Shown one piece after another: positions 42,615-53,489 of a DNA stretch of 64,000 bases. Numbering within the stretch: position 1 is the stretch's first letter; each line of letters begins with the position of its first letter. The notes under the pieces were generated by a model. The model saw nothing but the letters and a program-made list of their open reading frames with translations. It was not told where the DNA came from and searched no databases. The DNA is from Cadophora sp. MPI-SDFR-AT-0126 (taxonomy: Eukaryota; Ascomycota; Leotiomycetes; Helotiales; Ploettnerulaceae), in the NCBI GenBank assembly GCA_020747065.1, contig JAGMVK010000001.1, forward strand, positions 1,798,001-1,862,000, in the 5' to 3' direction. Position numbers and translations under genes: made by a program.

Positions 42615-44663
42615 ATGCAGGACCAAAACAAACGTAAACCCCCAATAGAGCGCTTCCTCAAATCACCTCTCCTCTTCGCATCCCTTACCGTCCTCCTTTC
42701 CGCACTCTATTGCTGGCCTCGCCGCTGGGTATTATCCGGTGCTCCACTCCTGCAATTCTTCATCCTGCTCGGCGACTCAAATGGATATCGCGTACTACCA
42801 TCTGTCGCACTCTGGCCCATTTTCTCGACTTTCAATTTAGGGTATTCGATATGCTCGACTTCGTGGCTGCTTTATGGAACCTTCACGGCATTGTGTTACC
42901 CGACTCTTGTGTTGATATGTCTGTTTCAATTTGAGACCATGGGGAATATCGCGAGGAGGGCGTTGAGAGCACTATTGAAACACTTGCACTTCATTGATGA
43001 CAAGATTGCGTTCTTTAACATCCCGGCTCTAGAGATCGATACGGATGTTGATGGACTGATGGTGCTGAGGGGTGTCACGTTCTCGCTCAGCAATCTGAGT
43101 TTTGTTGTCCATGGCGTGGAAGTTGGGATTAAGCTGAGTGATGATATGGAGCTGGCAATTCAGACGGAAGAGGTTACAGTTCGCTTGTTCAGGGGGATTG
43201 ATATTGGGGACTGTTACGCGAATCTGAAGGGTGGGGAGTTTGAGATGACGTTTGGAGGTTTGGAAGGGAAGAGTAAGGATGCTGATGGGGATGCGGTATT
43301 TGTGGAGGGGACGCCATTGCTGAAGGCTGCGTCGAAGGATGGGGATAGAAGGAGTATTGATGGACTGAGTGTCAAGGACGTGCCGCTGCAAGAGGTCAAG
43401 ATGGCCGAGATTATGACGGACGGGAAGGTGCCGGATGATGTGTCGCCGAAGACTGGATTGAAGTCCATGAAGAAAATGTCTCCCGACAATGAAGCAGCAA
43501 GCGGACGGTACTTCCAGATGTTAAATTTTATCAAGGAGACAAGCTCGATTCATGAAGCTCAAGAACATATCAGAACTCTTACCGAGCAGACAGTCGATGT
43601 AGAACGAACTTTCGAACCGACCGACGGCAATGCCCTCCGCGCAGCAGTCTGTTCTCAAGTCCATTCCAAACCTTCGGTACCTCATCCGCCTCAGAAGTCC
43701 ATCAGAGTCACAACAATCCAGAACTCCTCACCTCCTTATGTCAAACGATTCCTCCATCGCCTACCGATGCTCCTGCGTCTACTCCTCAATCCGCTCAGCT
43801 ATTTCCACCCTGTCAATGTCACTTCCATCACAGCAACAGCTTCAGGCCAATGGATAAACAGCATGCTCGTACAGAAGATATTCAAAGAATACGGGGAACA
43901 AAGCCCAGAAATACGACATCTTCAGCAATCAATCTCAGCATGGCTATCAAATGCTAACTTTGCTGTCGAAGTCGGGGGCATCACTGGCATTGCCCACGTC
44001 CCATTTATCCCAACCTACGACATAATCTGCCACCTCACATTCAACGACGTAATGGCATACCGCGCTCTGCCCACCCAAGTAGAACTTAAGCAAGTGGTCC
44101 GCCTCGGCGGTGCAGATGCCCGCTTCCTCGTCCCGTCTTTCCTGCTCCCGCACCACGAACATATCCTCCCACCACCGCCATCCGAAAATAAGAAAAAGAA
44201 CCATGAGCTTGAACTCAGCGTCGATTCCGCACCCGGAAAACCACAGGAGATCAACGCGCAACACTCACTCACGCAATCCCTCTCCGACGAAACCAATGTC
44301 TCAATATCAGTTCACGCAAGGCTACCTGCTTGCTTCGACCAAGAACTCCTTGATTTCACCGCTGCGCTCGTGAAAGCTACGAAAGTTGTCGAGATGGAGA
44401 AGGAGAGCAGCGTTATGGACGAGGAGGTCGCAGGGATCAAAGAGTTCGGGAGGGCGTTGAAAGGGGGTCTTAAAGAGGGCGTCAAGAGGGCTGTCGTGGA
44501 TGGCGTGGTTAATGAAAGGTGGATTGCGAAGATGGTGGGGAGCGTGACGAAGAAGTTGGAGACGGCCAGGGGGGAGGCGGGGTATTCCGGAGATATACCT
44601 GTGAAGTTGAAGAAGTATAGGACGGGGCTGATGGAGAGTGAAGGTGAAAAGTTGCTCCCGTGA
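42615..44663 (+). CDS. Membrane-anchored protein with beta-rich domain, function unknown
   Basis: A single exon encodes 682 residues. Two or three hydrophobic segments lie in the first 105 residues (LLFASLTVLLSALYCW; STSWLLYGTFTALCYPTLVLICLF). Then comes a run of amphipathic beta strands around residues 130-220, such as IPALEIDTDVDGLMVLRGV and LSFVVHGVEVGIKLSD. This pattern of alternating hydrophobic residues recalls AsmA, Mdm31 and VPS13-type lipid-transfer grooves, and the second half repeats it (ANFAVEVGGITGIAHVPF). The family is not recognised by name and the lipid-transfer idea is inference. A low-complexity charged linker lies at 220-300. The C-terminal 100 residues are helical with Lys/Glu. 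The start has no close competitor, and the frame is uninterrupted. Confidence 0.85.
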   Translation: MQDQNKRKPPIERFLKSPLLFASLTVLLSALYCWPRRWVLSGAPLLQFFILLGDSNGYRVLPSVALWPIFSTFNLGYSICSTSWLLYGTFTALCYPTLVLICLFQFETMGNIARRALRALLKHLHFIDDKIAFFNIPALEIDTDVDGLMVLRGVTFSLSNLSFVVHGVEVGIKLSDDMELAIQTEEVTVRLFRGIDIGDCYANLKGGEFEMTFGGLEGKSKDADGDAVFVEGTPLLKAASKDGDRRSIDGLSVKDVPLQEVKMAEIMTDGKVPDDVSPKTGLKSMKKMSPDNEAASGRYFQMLNFIKETSSIHEAQEHIRTLTEQTVDVERTFEPTDGNALRAAVCSQVHSKPSVPHPPQKSIRVTTIQNSSPPYVKRFLHRLPMLLRLLLNPLSYFHPVNVTSITATASGQWINSMLVQKIFKEYGEQSPEIRHLQQSISAWLSNANFAVEVGGITGIAHVPFIPTYDIICHLTFNDVMAYRALPTQVELKQVVRLGGADARFLVPSFLLPHHEHILPPPPSENKKKNHELELSVDSAPGKPQEINAQHSLTQSLSDETNVSISVHARLPACFDQELLDFTAALVKATKVVEMEKESSVMDEEVAGIKEFGRALKGGLKEGVKRAVVDGVVNERWIAKMVGSVTKKLETARGEAGYSGDIPVKLKKYRTGLMESEGEKLLP

Positions 44664-45287
44664 TGGATGGAGATATGTGTGAGGAGTCAAGGGGTGGGGT
44701 CGCATGTTTTGTTTAAGTAGCGGTTTCTGGAGCGATGCATAGCGAGCATAGTGAGCATACGATGGCGTTTTAGATACTGACTTCTTTACAGACTAATATT
44801 ACACTTCCGTTAAAGCTTTGGCATATTTTCTTAGTAGAATGTGCATGGACAGCGTAGTGTACTCGCCTTGGAGCAAACAAATTGCCTCCCCCCCCCCCCC
44901 CCTTAATCTCGAGGGAAGTGAAGTCAGAATGGACTTTTTACCAGACCGCGATATCAATCCACTCGACAAAGTGCAGTGGATATCTCGTTCACAGTTTTCA
45001 CTGCCTAAGAAATGTGCTCTCCTACCCCAACGACCAAAATGGGACGGACAGAACCAGGAAAGGCGGAAGTGCTTGTGTGGAAATAAGCGAGACTTGCTGT
45101 ACTTGTTTGAGGTCGACCTTCCTCTTGACCTTCCTTCTGGCAGCATTATCGAACACCGCACCTACGAACTGATTCAGCCGCCTCAGTTTCCTCGATTTCA
45201 ATACTTACGGCATCCTCGACTTCGATTCCAACACGTCTTTCTCAGCAAGACAGACGCGTCAAGTACGCACCCTTCCGGATAAATACC
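44664..45287. other. Gap with poly-C run
   Basis: 620 bases without a gene. A run of 15 C stands at 44888-44902 and may be a site of sequencing error or slippage. Confidence 0.5.
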
Positions 45288-46436
45288 ATGGACGCTCTTG
45301 CTGCGAGTCCTGATATTGAGCTCACAAGCTCAGATGGTTAGTTTTGAGCTCTAGAAACCTTGCCTTTCTCCACTCTGTACATTCAGATTTCTGACTTGAC
45401 CAGCTTCACCAGCCATGGTGGCAGCCTCGACCCAAGCACCTTTCAACGCCAAGGAATCTGATTTCGATGTTCCACCTCTCGATTCCCCAAGCACTGAAGT
45501 GACTGCGGGTGGAGGTGGGGTAGTGGGCCCGGCGATGAACGGTCAATACAGTACATTCACTTTTTTCCCCAAGCTTCCCTTGGAACTTCGGCGCAAAATC
45601 TGGGTCGAGAGCTTCCCCAAGCCACGGTGCGTGAATTTAATGAGATACCAAGAGCTTCATGATCCCGAAGAAATCGAAGAAATCGAATTTTGGAGGGAAT
45701 TAGCCAACGAAAGCGTTCGAGACAGATTTCCAACCACACTGTCAACAAAGAAAGTCGTACCGAAACCATGCTTCACTACGTTTTCGTTCCAGTTCCTGGG
45801 ATCAAAGTTATTCCATACTTTCTCAATCTCGATAAAGACTATGCGTACCTCCCTGTTACGTTGCTGCTTCCACTCCACTGTTTCTCGTGGAAGAAGGATT
45901 GTTGGCTTTTCCAGCTCAATGAAGCTACTACCACCAAGTACCTTGCTAAGCTGGATATGGCAGTTTTTGGCTTCAAGTCGCTTCTCTTCAAGACACAAGC
46001 AATTCCTCACATTATCGAGTGGCATGAAAAAGCCCGTAAGGACTTGGGAGAGGAAGACGACCGTTTTAATCTCTTGTTTCGACTCTTGTCTGCTTTGAAG
46101 GAATTATGTGTCATATTGGGCCCGGGTGATGCTCAAGAGTCTGACTCTTTGACTTCTCAGAACCATTTCGACATGGGCCTCTTGTTACATCAGATCTTGG
46201 AACTTCATAATAGAGTCTTCCCATCTGAAAAGCTCCCCATAATTAGCATCGGGACTGTAGAGAGCTCAGGACATGTTACAAGTGAAATTTGGAGAGGTAA
46301 GAGAACGGAAATCGGGCCACAGGCGTCACGGATATCGGAAGATGGCGGTAATGATGGACGTGGCGCAGATCTACATGCAGATTCAAGCTACAATGAAAGC
46401 CATGGAGGAGACTATGGGGTCGCTGATATCGACTAA
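45288..46436 (+). pseudogene. 2EXR-domain gene with a single-base frameshift
   Basis: Exon 1 (45288-45336) and the start of exon 2 (45413 on) encode an N-terminal tail and the 2EXR core FTFFPKLPLELRRKIW. The frame then reads FPTTLSTKK, whereas the second 2EXR half continues one base off in the plus frame as VNKESRTETMLHYVF, near 45740. In the intact neighbour the same place reads LPITLFINKESR. No intron fits; a loss of one base in CTGTCAAC explains it. Beyond the break the frame stays open for about 230 residues with no further stop to 46436, so the break is recent or a sequencing error. A possible GTAAGA donor near 46294 could change the C-terminus. Function of 2EXR proteins is unknown. Confidence 0.72.
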
Positions 46437-46958
46437 GAATCAAGATGAGAATGACATGGGGTGGATCATCCGGTCAACATTCGGTGGACATCATACAGGC
46501 TTCATTAAATATCAAGGGGCTCATAGAGCTCAGCAAACAGAAATTTACTGTGCAATGGTGAGCGCTGGCAATTGGATAGCCCAATCAATTGTTTTCCTCC
46601 AATGTGGCTCCTTCGTTTGCATCTCCTTTGTCCAGCGTTCTGACATCATCCCACAAACATATTATTCGAAGTAGAGAAAATATATCAACTTAAATAGCAC
46701 AGCCTTTTTAATATCAATATTCCCGTACATTCACCCTCTAAAGTTCAGGCTTGTAGAACAATTTGAAGGCGAGCTAGCGCTAGCGCTGAATTTGGTCTGA
46801 TGAGCTTAGCTATTGTGTTGACCTCCAAATCAAACTCGAACTTGAAATTAACTTTCAAGGCTTCACCTCGAGGATAAAATCTCTCTCTATTGGCGTCGGC
46901 CTTGCTCAATCAATACAAATCTCAAGCACTCGCTGCCAACGAGAAACAACACGTAGCA
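46437..46958. other. Gap upstream of the intact 2EXR gene
   Basis: 520 bases with AT-rich promoter DNA. Close to the next start it has CTCGAACTTGAA-type sequence similar to that upstream of the 2EXR gene at 58015. Confidence 0.5.
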
Positions 46959-48693
46959 ATGAGCAACTTCGAAGAGCACCCTCTCCTCCCTGACGAGCAA
47001 TCTGACCTCAATTCGCATTTGAACTCGAATTCGAAGACCAATTCTAACATCGAGATCTCCACTATAAGCATAACTTCGAGCGCCGATACCTCAGGAGAAG
47101 TAGAGTCTACCATGGCGATCTCAACTCGTAAGTACTCTTCCCCTCGAATTGTATCCCCTCGAATTGCATCCCCTCGAATTGCAAGAACACACTGGTTTCT
47201 GTCATCTTCAAGTCGCTGATTACTCGTAGATGCCGTTGACTCTGTCTCTCGAGCAACTTCGAATGACTCAGATACCTCCAACAATACCGCAGAGGCTAAG
47301 CCAGCTGATGTCCCTGCCAAGGCAGAATCGATGTCCTTCATCATCTGCTCATCTGGTGTGTTCCACTCCATGCCCCAATATTTTTCCCCAGCTCCAAAAT
47401 CTAACACTCGCAGATTTCACTGCCATTGCTCGTCCAGCTACGTCAAATACAACTGGCAATCATGTAGCTACTTCCGCCAAGATCTTCAACTCTTCGACTC
47501 CAATTGAGAAGCAGTTCACCACCTTCACCCTCTTTCCAAAGCTTGCTCTCGGAATTCGTCGACTTATCTGGGAGGCTGCCCTTCCTGACGGTCGACTCGT
47601 ATCCTTGCGCTCGTGCAAGCCTCTTGTTCTGGCTCAAGACGACGAAGAAGACGGCGAAGACGATAAAGGAGAAGTTGAAGACGGCGAACATGGTGAGGAC
47701 GAAGAAAAGAAACCTGAGCCCCAACAAATCAACGATGATCTCTACGAGCCTCTATACCTTCCTATCACCCTCTTCATCAACAAAGAGAGCCGCAAGGTCA
47801 CTTTGAACCACTACGTTGTCCTCCCTGCAGTGCTTGGCAACGCCAGTCTCAAGCCCATCCCATACGTATTCGCTCCAACTCGAGATATCGCAAACACATC
47901 ATTCTTCTTCGACATGAACTTCCAAAGTCTCTACAACTGGAATGAGCATTGCTGGCTGTCTGGTCTCTCTTCATCCGAGCTCAGCAGATGTTTGGACCAG
48001 GTCAAGAACCTCCGTGTTGAAGTCGCCGGCACTGACAAAGACTTCATCAAAGACATGGCTCACTCGCTCCGTTTGCTCAAATGCCGGGATTCCGGTCACG
48101 ATGGCAAAGATGACGAGCCCTGGTGCTGCATCTTCCACAAGTTTTCTGCCTTGGAGACCGTCACATTCATCATCAATTCCATCGCCAACCCGAGCCTCGG
48201 TCTTCGCTTGGATCGAAAGCAATTCTGTGTGGACGTACAGGAGACACTCGTTAATCATGTAACATCCTTCACTAGTGGATTGACTCCGAACTTTGTTTTG
48301 CAGATCCGGGATTCGAGCATGCAATATATTGACAAGTACGATGGTGGTCTCACAATGCAGGATCTTAACGAGCGTCAAGAAGTGATAAATGAGGAGAGGG
48401 GTCTTGATATTATTAGAGAGAATGATGAAATTGAAGATGAAGATGAAGATGGTAACGATGACGATGAGGAGGATGGGGATGGTGATATTTGGGGAAGTGG
48501 AGAGCAGAGTTATGGAGAGAGCGTTGAAGAGGATCTTGAAGAGGATCTCGACGATAGCTTTGACGAGATCTTTGAGGAAAGCGATGAGGAAGGAAGTGAG
48601 GCAGTCGACGAGGAGATTGCTGAAAACGACCTTAAGAACGAGGATGCGGGTGGCGATGAGGAGAGAGTTCGAGAGAAGAGCGATAACGAGTGA
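46959..48693 (+). CDS. 2EXR-domain protein with very acidic tail
   Basis: Exons 46959-47127, 47230-47355 and 47414-48693 encode 524 residues. A Ser/Thr/Asn-rich N-terminus of about 125 residues leads into the 2EXR domain: FTTFTLFPKLALGIRRLIW and, 80 residues later, LPITLFINKESRKVTLNHY. A D/E block (DDEEDGEDDKGEVEDGEHG) is inserted between the two halves. The C-terminal 110 residues are almost all Asp, Glu, Asn and Gly. 2EXR proteins form large, variable families in Leotiomycetes and related moulds; no molecular role is established. Acidic tails suggest binding of histones or basic proteins, which is speculation. The first intron carries three 15-bp tandem repeats. The long minus-strand ORF 47971-48858 is the shadow of the acidic codons. 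Confidence 0.88.
47139..47183. repeat. Three 15-bp tandem repeats in an intron
   Basis: The unit TCCCCTCGAATTGYA occurs three times in a row with one difference, inside the first intron of the acidic 2EXR gene. Confidence 0.85.
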
Positions 48694-50521
48694 GATTCGG
48701 AAATGGTTGCACAAAGGGACTAGAAATTTGGTTTGTACTCGAGCAGTATCTGCTAAGTTGCCTAGGAGGCTTTGGGGATTGCATTTGGGATTGAGACTGA
48801 GGATAGCTTGTTTTGGTCGCCAAGCGACCTTTGAGAGAACGGCATCTCCTGTATGCATCGTATTCTCGACTTATGATGAATGAGAAATCAATATTGCAAT
48901 AAAATCTATGCTTTATGACTTGTGATTGAATTCATACCTGAGCCGAACAGGCCTTGACCAGCGACGATGGTGGGACTGTACCCTGTCAGACCATGTTTTA
49001 CCAGAGAGTCAGTCAGCACTGGTGAGTGGGCTCTGCCAACGGAAAGAACCATCCAAGACAACAGAAACATACCTTTCCGAAAGTCCCGATCACACTTATG
49101 AACTTGATTTTCGAATCATCTGTCGGAACTCTAGCGTCTTTGCATTCCACAGATTGCGCTATCATGTTTATCTGTAAGCGAGGGTTGCCTCTGGTTGCTG
49201 CCAATTAAGTATGTCATCTGCGTCCTCTTCGACACTCGTCTGCAACGCAATGCGACGATCGCTTCGAATTGGGATTCAACGATTAGTTCATGTTTCGCAA
49301 CAATTTTATCTCAAAGATCAAAGACAGCACAAATATCCCATGCATCCAACCATGTTACTGTAATAAACCCGGCTCTGTTCGCGCCAGCCGACCAAGTCCA
49401 ACTTCTTGGCCCTTATGCATTGAACACTTCCATCATTTGTCGTCGACACCATCATACAAAGAGGGGTCCATGATTACCTCACAAGCACTCTATCCTCTCG
49501 ATATTCATGTCAAAGCTCGGAATTCTGTAGGCCTAGCAAAAGCCGCAAAACGAAATACCTCATACAATTGCGTTCGCTGCGCGATTTTCCGCCAACTCGG
49601 TGAGGCTACCAAGACCCCGACAATGAGGCTGAGCTTGAGGGATTTTGATACAACTGGACTTTGGTATCACCTGAAGGAGGTACGGGCCTCCCTAAACTGT
49701 CTCCTTGAAGCTAATAATTGGCAAGCGAATGATGGTTTCTATCTGACGGTGAGTTGTGGAGTCTTCATGTCGAGGTGGTCAAGTGCTCAACCAGCTTGAT
49801 ATCACATCAGATATCACCTCCGAAGCCAACACAGTGGAATGCCTCATTATGGATGTACATCCGTGAAGACTTCTTGAGCCAGAGCGAGTACGCTGGAATA
49901 CGCAGTACGAAACGCGAAAGATGAAGATAAGCAGAAGAAGAAAAAAAACTGCACTGGATGAGCTGAAGGCAATTTTAAGCATTTTCCGCCCTCCGAATTA
50001 GCGAAATTGCTTGTTTGAGCCCTGTCAGCATCCAATCTCGATTTCATGCGAAAAGCAAAGGGCTCGCAATGCAGCTCTTCTCCTTAGCAACCTGGTGAAG
50101 TTGTATATGCGCCTTCAAACCCCTCCTATCCAGTGCGATAGCAGTGCTCGCATCTGTATTCCCAATCGACACCCATCAATGCCGAGAACAGAACGTGGCG
50201 TTCATCGTCCCGTGCGCGGGATATTTGCAGGCAGCCGAGAGGTTATCGTCAACTCCACTATTACCAAAAACAGTCAAGACGTCAGCCATGGACCCCATGC
50301 GTCCCCTTATCTGGACGCCGCGCAACATTAGATTTCCAACTAAAAATAGGGGTGGTCCGCAGCTTGAGATTTGATGATTTTCCAACGGTCGTGTGCTTCT
50401 TCTCTTCCTTCTATCATCCCTCGATTGCGTTGGGGGCATCATCGAACATCGCATCGAGTGAAATGAAGTGAGTTGCGCTGCCGGAATCGCGGATTGGCTC
50501 GGATTCGTTTGGTGGGACAGA
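48694..50521. other. 1.8 kb gap with a weak ORF
   Basis: No gene is firmly supported. A stretch at 49470-49750 encodes a moderately protein-like sequence (LRDFDTTGLWYHLKEVRASL) ending at a good GTGAGT donor, but no partner exon was found and it may be a relic. The ATG at 50374 has only a short frame. Confidence 0.4.
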
Positions 50522-51775
50522 ATGGATGCTGATGTAGACAGGCTTCTGGTTCGAGATGCTGTGAAACAACTTGCAGGGCGTCCCGAGATAGCGGACGCTA
50601 CATCTCATTCCATCCTCCATTTCCTCAATGGAGCCCTTTCGGTACTTCTGTTGATACTTGGAGGCACTTTTGCCGGATTGACTTTGGCGTGAGTGCTTCG
50701 TGATGGAAACCCGGGGGTTCCGAATCTAATCTGATGTACCTGTAGATTTATGGGCCAAGATCAAGTTTGCCTTCAAGTCATTGCTGGATCTGGCACAGGA
50801 AAGGAGCGACAGAACGCACAAAAAGTGTTAAATGTGCTCCAGCGTGGCCGTCACTGGGTTTTGGTATCGTTGCTGTTGGGAAATGTGATCACCAACGAGA
50901 CTTTGCCCATCATCCTCGACCAAGACGTCAAGGGCGGACTGTTTGCCATTGCAGCGTCGACAATACTCATCGTCATTTTTGGAGAGATCATCCCCCAAAG
51001 TGTCTGCGCGAAACATGGACTGGCCATCGGAGCCTGGTCCTCGAGGTACTTGATGCGTCCGATAACCAGAAAGCCTTCTAACGGGTACGCAGATATGTAA
51101 TATGGGTGATGTACTTATTATTCCCCATCGCATACCCCATTGCAAAGCTCTTGGATCGGCTACTCGGATTTAGTCACGGCACCATCTTCAACAGAGCAGG
51201 GTTGAAGACACTTATCACACTTCACGAGCGCCTGAGTTTCTCGCCCACCGAGAGACTGAACAGGGAGGAAGTGACGGTCATCTCAACAATCATCGACCTG
51301 AACGCAAAACCAATATCTTCGATCATGACCCCGATCGGAAAGCTTTTCGCCTTAAGCTTCGATACTAGGCTCAGCGAAAGAACGCGTTTGAACATCCTAG
51401 CTTCAGGATACAGTGGTGTTCCGATCCACCTGAAAGACCGTCCAACGAGCTTCGTAGGAATTTTGCCTGTCAAGTCTCTCGTTGCCCTCAACTCTGAGGA
51501 CGACGTGACCGTGGGACAGCTTTCCCTCGAGACACTACATGTCGTTCGCCCCGAGGTCAGTTGTCAACATATTTTTCAGATCTTCAGGGATAGGAGTGTG
51601 CAAATGGTTCTGGTGACGGAGCGCGGGACACAGCATGGAGAGCCACTGGGCATCGTGACAGCGAGGGACGTAATGGACGAGCTGATACGAGAGTAAGATG
51701 ACCCACCCAGCGCTGTGTTCGAGCTAGTAACTAATTTCGGATAGCCCCATGGCGTTCAAAGAGGAGCAAGAATGA
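50522..51775 (+). CDS. CNNM/Mam3-like membrane protein (DUF21 plus CBS pair)
   Basis: Exons 50522-50688, 50746-51045, 51093-51692 and 51745-51775 encode 365 residues. The DUF21 (CNNM transmembrane) domain shows FLNGALSVLLLILGGTFAGL, LVSLLLGNVITNE, STILIVIFGEIIPQ and YLLFPIAYPIAKLLD. A CBS-pair region follows (ISSIMTPIGKLFALSFD, LASGYSGVPIHL, RSVQMVLVTE, GIVTARDVMDELI). The family includes yeast MAM3 and human CNNM proteins, tied to magnesium, manganese and iron handling at vacuolar or plasma membranes. Compared with other fungal members (commonly 600 residues or more) it lacks both the N-terminal signal/extracellular part and the long C-terminal tail. The last exon adds only ten residues. The intron at 51046-51092 hides an apparent frameshift: without it the frame stops at TAA. 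Confidence 0.87.
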
Positions 51776-52391
51776 GAATTTGAGAGTCTGGTCGACTCCC
51801 AGTGGATTTAGCGCATTCGGTTCGGCGTTGGGGGTATCAAAGGAACGGCTGGCGCTTTTCTGAATCCGGCACATTATCCCGCTTGTTTATGGATAATCTG
51901 AATATCACTCTCATTTACTTCAGTGAAAATCGTATCAGCAGAATCTCTTGATTTCGGCTCTTTTGGAAGACCTTGGATTCGTCCAATCCCTCCATCGCCA
52001 CTGATTTTTCGAGCTTGAAGTTCCCGACAATCGAGCTGACATGACCTTTCTTGTTATCTGTAAATGGTAATTTTCTTCTTTTTACTGAGAACATGAGTAG
52101 AGCGAGAAACCAATACCTGTATATTTTAAGAGAACCAAAATAAGCCGAAAAGAGCGTGGAGAAGCCTGGAGGTACAGGTGCTCAAGCCTGTACTGGCTCG
52201 CCACAGGCATAGAATTAGCGGACAAAGCCTGGAACCACAGACTTTGGCGCAGCAACAATGCCAAGATGGTATGGGTGCATCAACTATCCAAGTACTGCAA
52301 GTTTCCATGAGCTTGAAGAGTCATTATTTGTTTGAGATAATTGTGCAAGTCTAAGCTATCATGTTTCAAGGGTGCAGCCCATGACAAGACC
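51776..52391. other. Convergent intergenic gap
   Basis: Between the ends of the CNNM-like and dioxygenase genes; no gene is supported. Confidence 0.5.
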
Positions 52392-53489
52392 TCAATACTG
52401 GAAGACGCCTTCTGACTTTTGTTGACATAGCTCCCTGTAAGTGATTGTTTTGTACTTCTGCCCCCTCCCCGAAGCAACCGGAATGTCCAACCGCTCGAGC
52501 AAAGTGTCCCCTTTCGGGGTAACGAAGTAAGGGATGGAAAATCGGGGTTTCGTCATTCGCTGCTTGCCTTCTCCATCATAGCTTTCTTCGAGGGGTGGCA
52601 AGTGTACTCGGTGCATAGTGGATGTGAGATAATCTGAGAAAAGAGGTCAGCGAGACGTTCCTCTGAAAGATCGATCAGAAGAAAACGTACCATTACTCCA
52701 CCTCTCCAACGCATCTCCGATATTCATGACAACGGCGCCCTCGATAGGCGGTGCGTCAATCCACTTGCCGGTTCTGGGATGCTTGACCGTCAACCCTCCC
52801 AGAGAGTCTTGGAAGAGCAGTGTGAATGAATCAAAGTCTGTATGTGCACCGAGTCGATCTACCTCCCCACTTCGAACTTTCTCTTCGCTGATAGGTGGAT
52901 AGTGTCTATAGCTTAGCTCATTCTCAATATCGCTGTGGAATTTCAACAGCGAGTCTTCGCCTGAGAGACCGAGACCCAGTGCAAGTGCGCGAAGAATAAG
53001 TTCAGATGATTTCCAGCATTCTGCATGGAATTTGAGGGCGAAGTCTCGGAAGCCTGGGAGCGTTGACTCTTTGATCCAAACATTGGGCTGCTCTGGATTA
53101 CGATCACTACCAATGCCGTAGCTTTCCTACAAGAAATCATGAGCTCAGCTCTCCACCAGGTCAGTGAAATGTACGGTATAATCAGGCACCCCCTCAAACT
53201 TTTCACCCTCGACCGCTTGCACAACTTCATGGCCTAATTTTGAATACCCTCGATAGATCATCGAACCGGCTGGATGAGCTGCTGAGGTTCTGTCTTCTTC
53301 TTCCAAAGCGTAGAATTTCTTGCTCCAATTGAACGCTTCTTCGACAATCGATGAGGGAATGCCGAAGTTCGTGATGTAAACAAAGCCAGTACTGTGACAG
53401 GCATCAACTAGCTCGTGAGCAGTTTCAAGGCGTTTCTTAGGAGATGAAGGGTTCGTCCATGACTCAAAGCTGATGATGGGAATCTGCAT
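52392..53489 (-). CDS. 2-oxoglutarate/Fe(II)-dependent dioxygenase, IPNS-like
   Basis: Exons 53489-53175, 53126-52691 and 52633-52392 encode 330 residues. The N-terminal DIOX_N part has PIISFESW, HSTGFVYITNFGIP and RGYSKLGHE. The double-stranded beta-helix core carries the iron ligands in AHTDFDSFTLLFQD (His200, Asp202) and MHRVHLPP (His258), and the 2-oxoglutarate-binding RxS in PRFSIPYF (Arg281, Ser283). The 48-nt intron at 53127-53174 gives PDYTESYGIG, matching the PDxKESFxIG motif of this family, better than a 30-nt alternative. Fungal members hydroxylate or desaturate secondary metabolites, amino acids or hormones; the substrate is not predictable. No biosynthetic backbone enzyme lies in the window. 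Confidence 0.92.

Noticed and set aside
44888..44902. Run of 15 C
   Set aside because: A homopolymer in non-coding DNA is most simply slippage or sequencing noise.
47971..48858. Minus-strand ORF of 295 codons
   Set aside because: It is the complement of the Asp/Glu-rich tail of the 2EXR gene; the hydrophobic look comes from reversed acidic codons.
53127..53156. Alternative 30-nt intron in the dioxygenase
   Set aside because: It is too short for a fungal intron, and the 48-nt choice restores the family motif.
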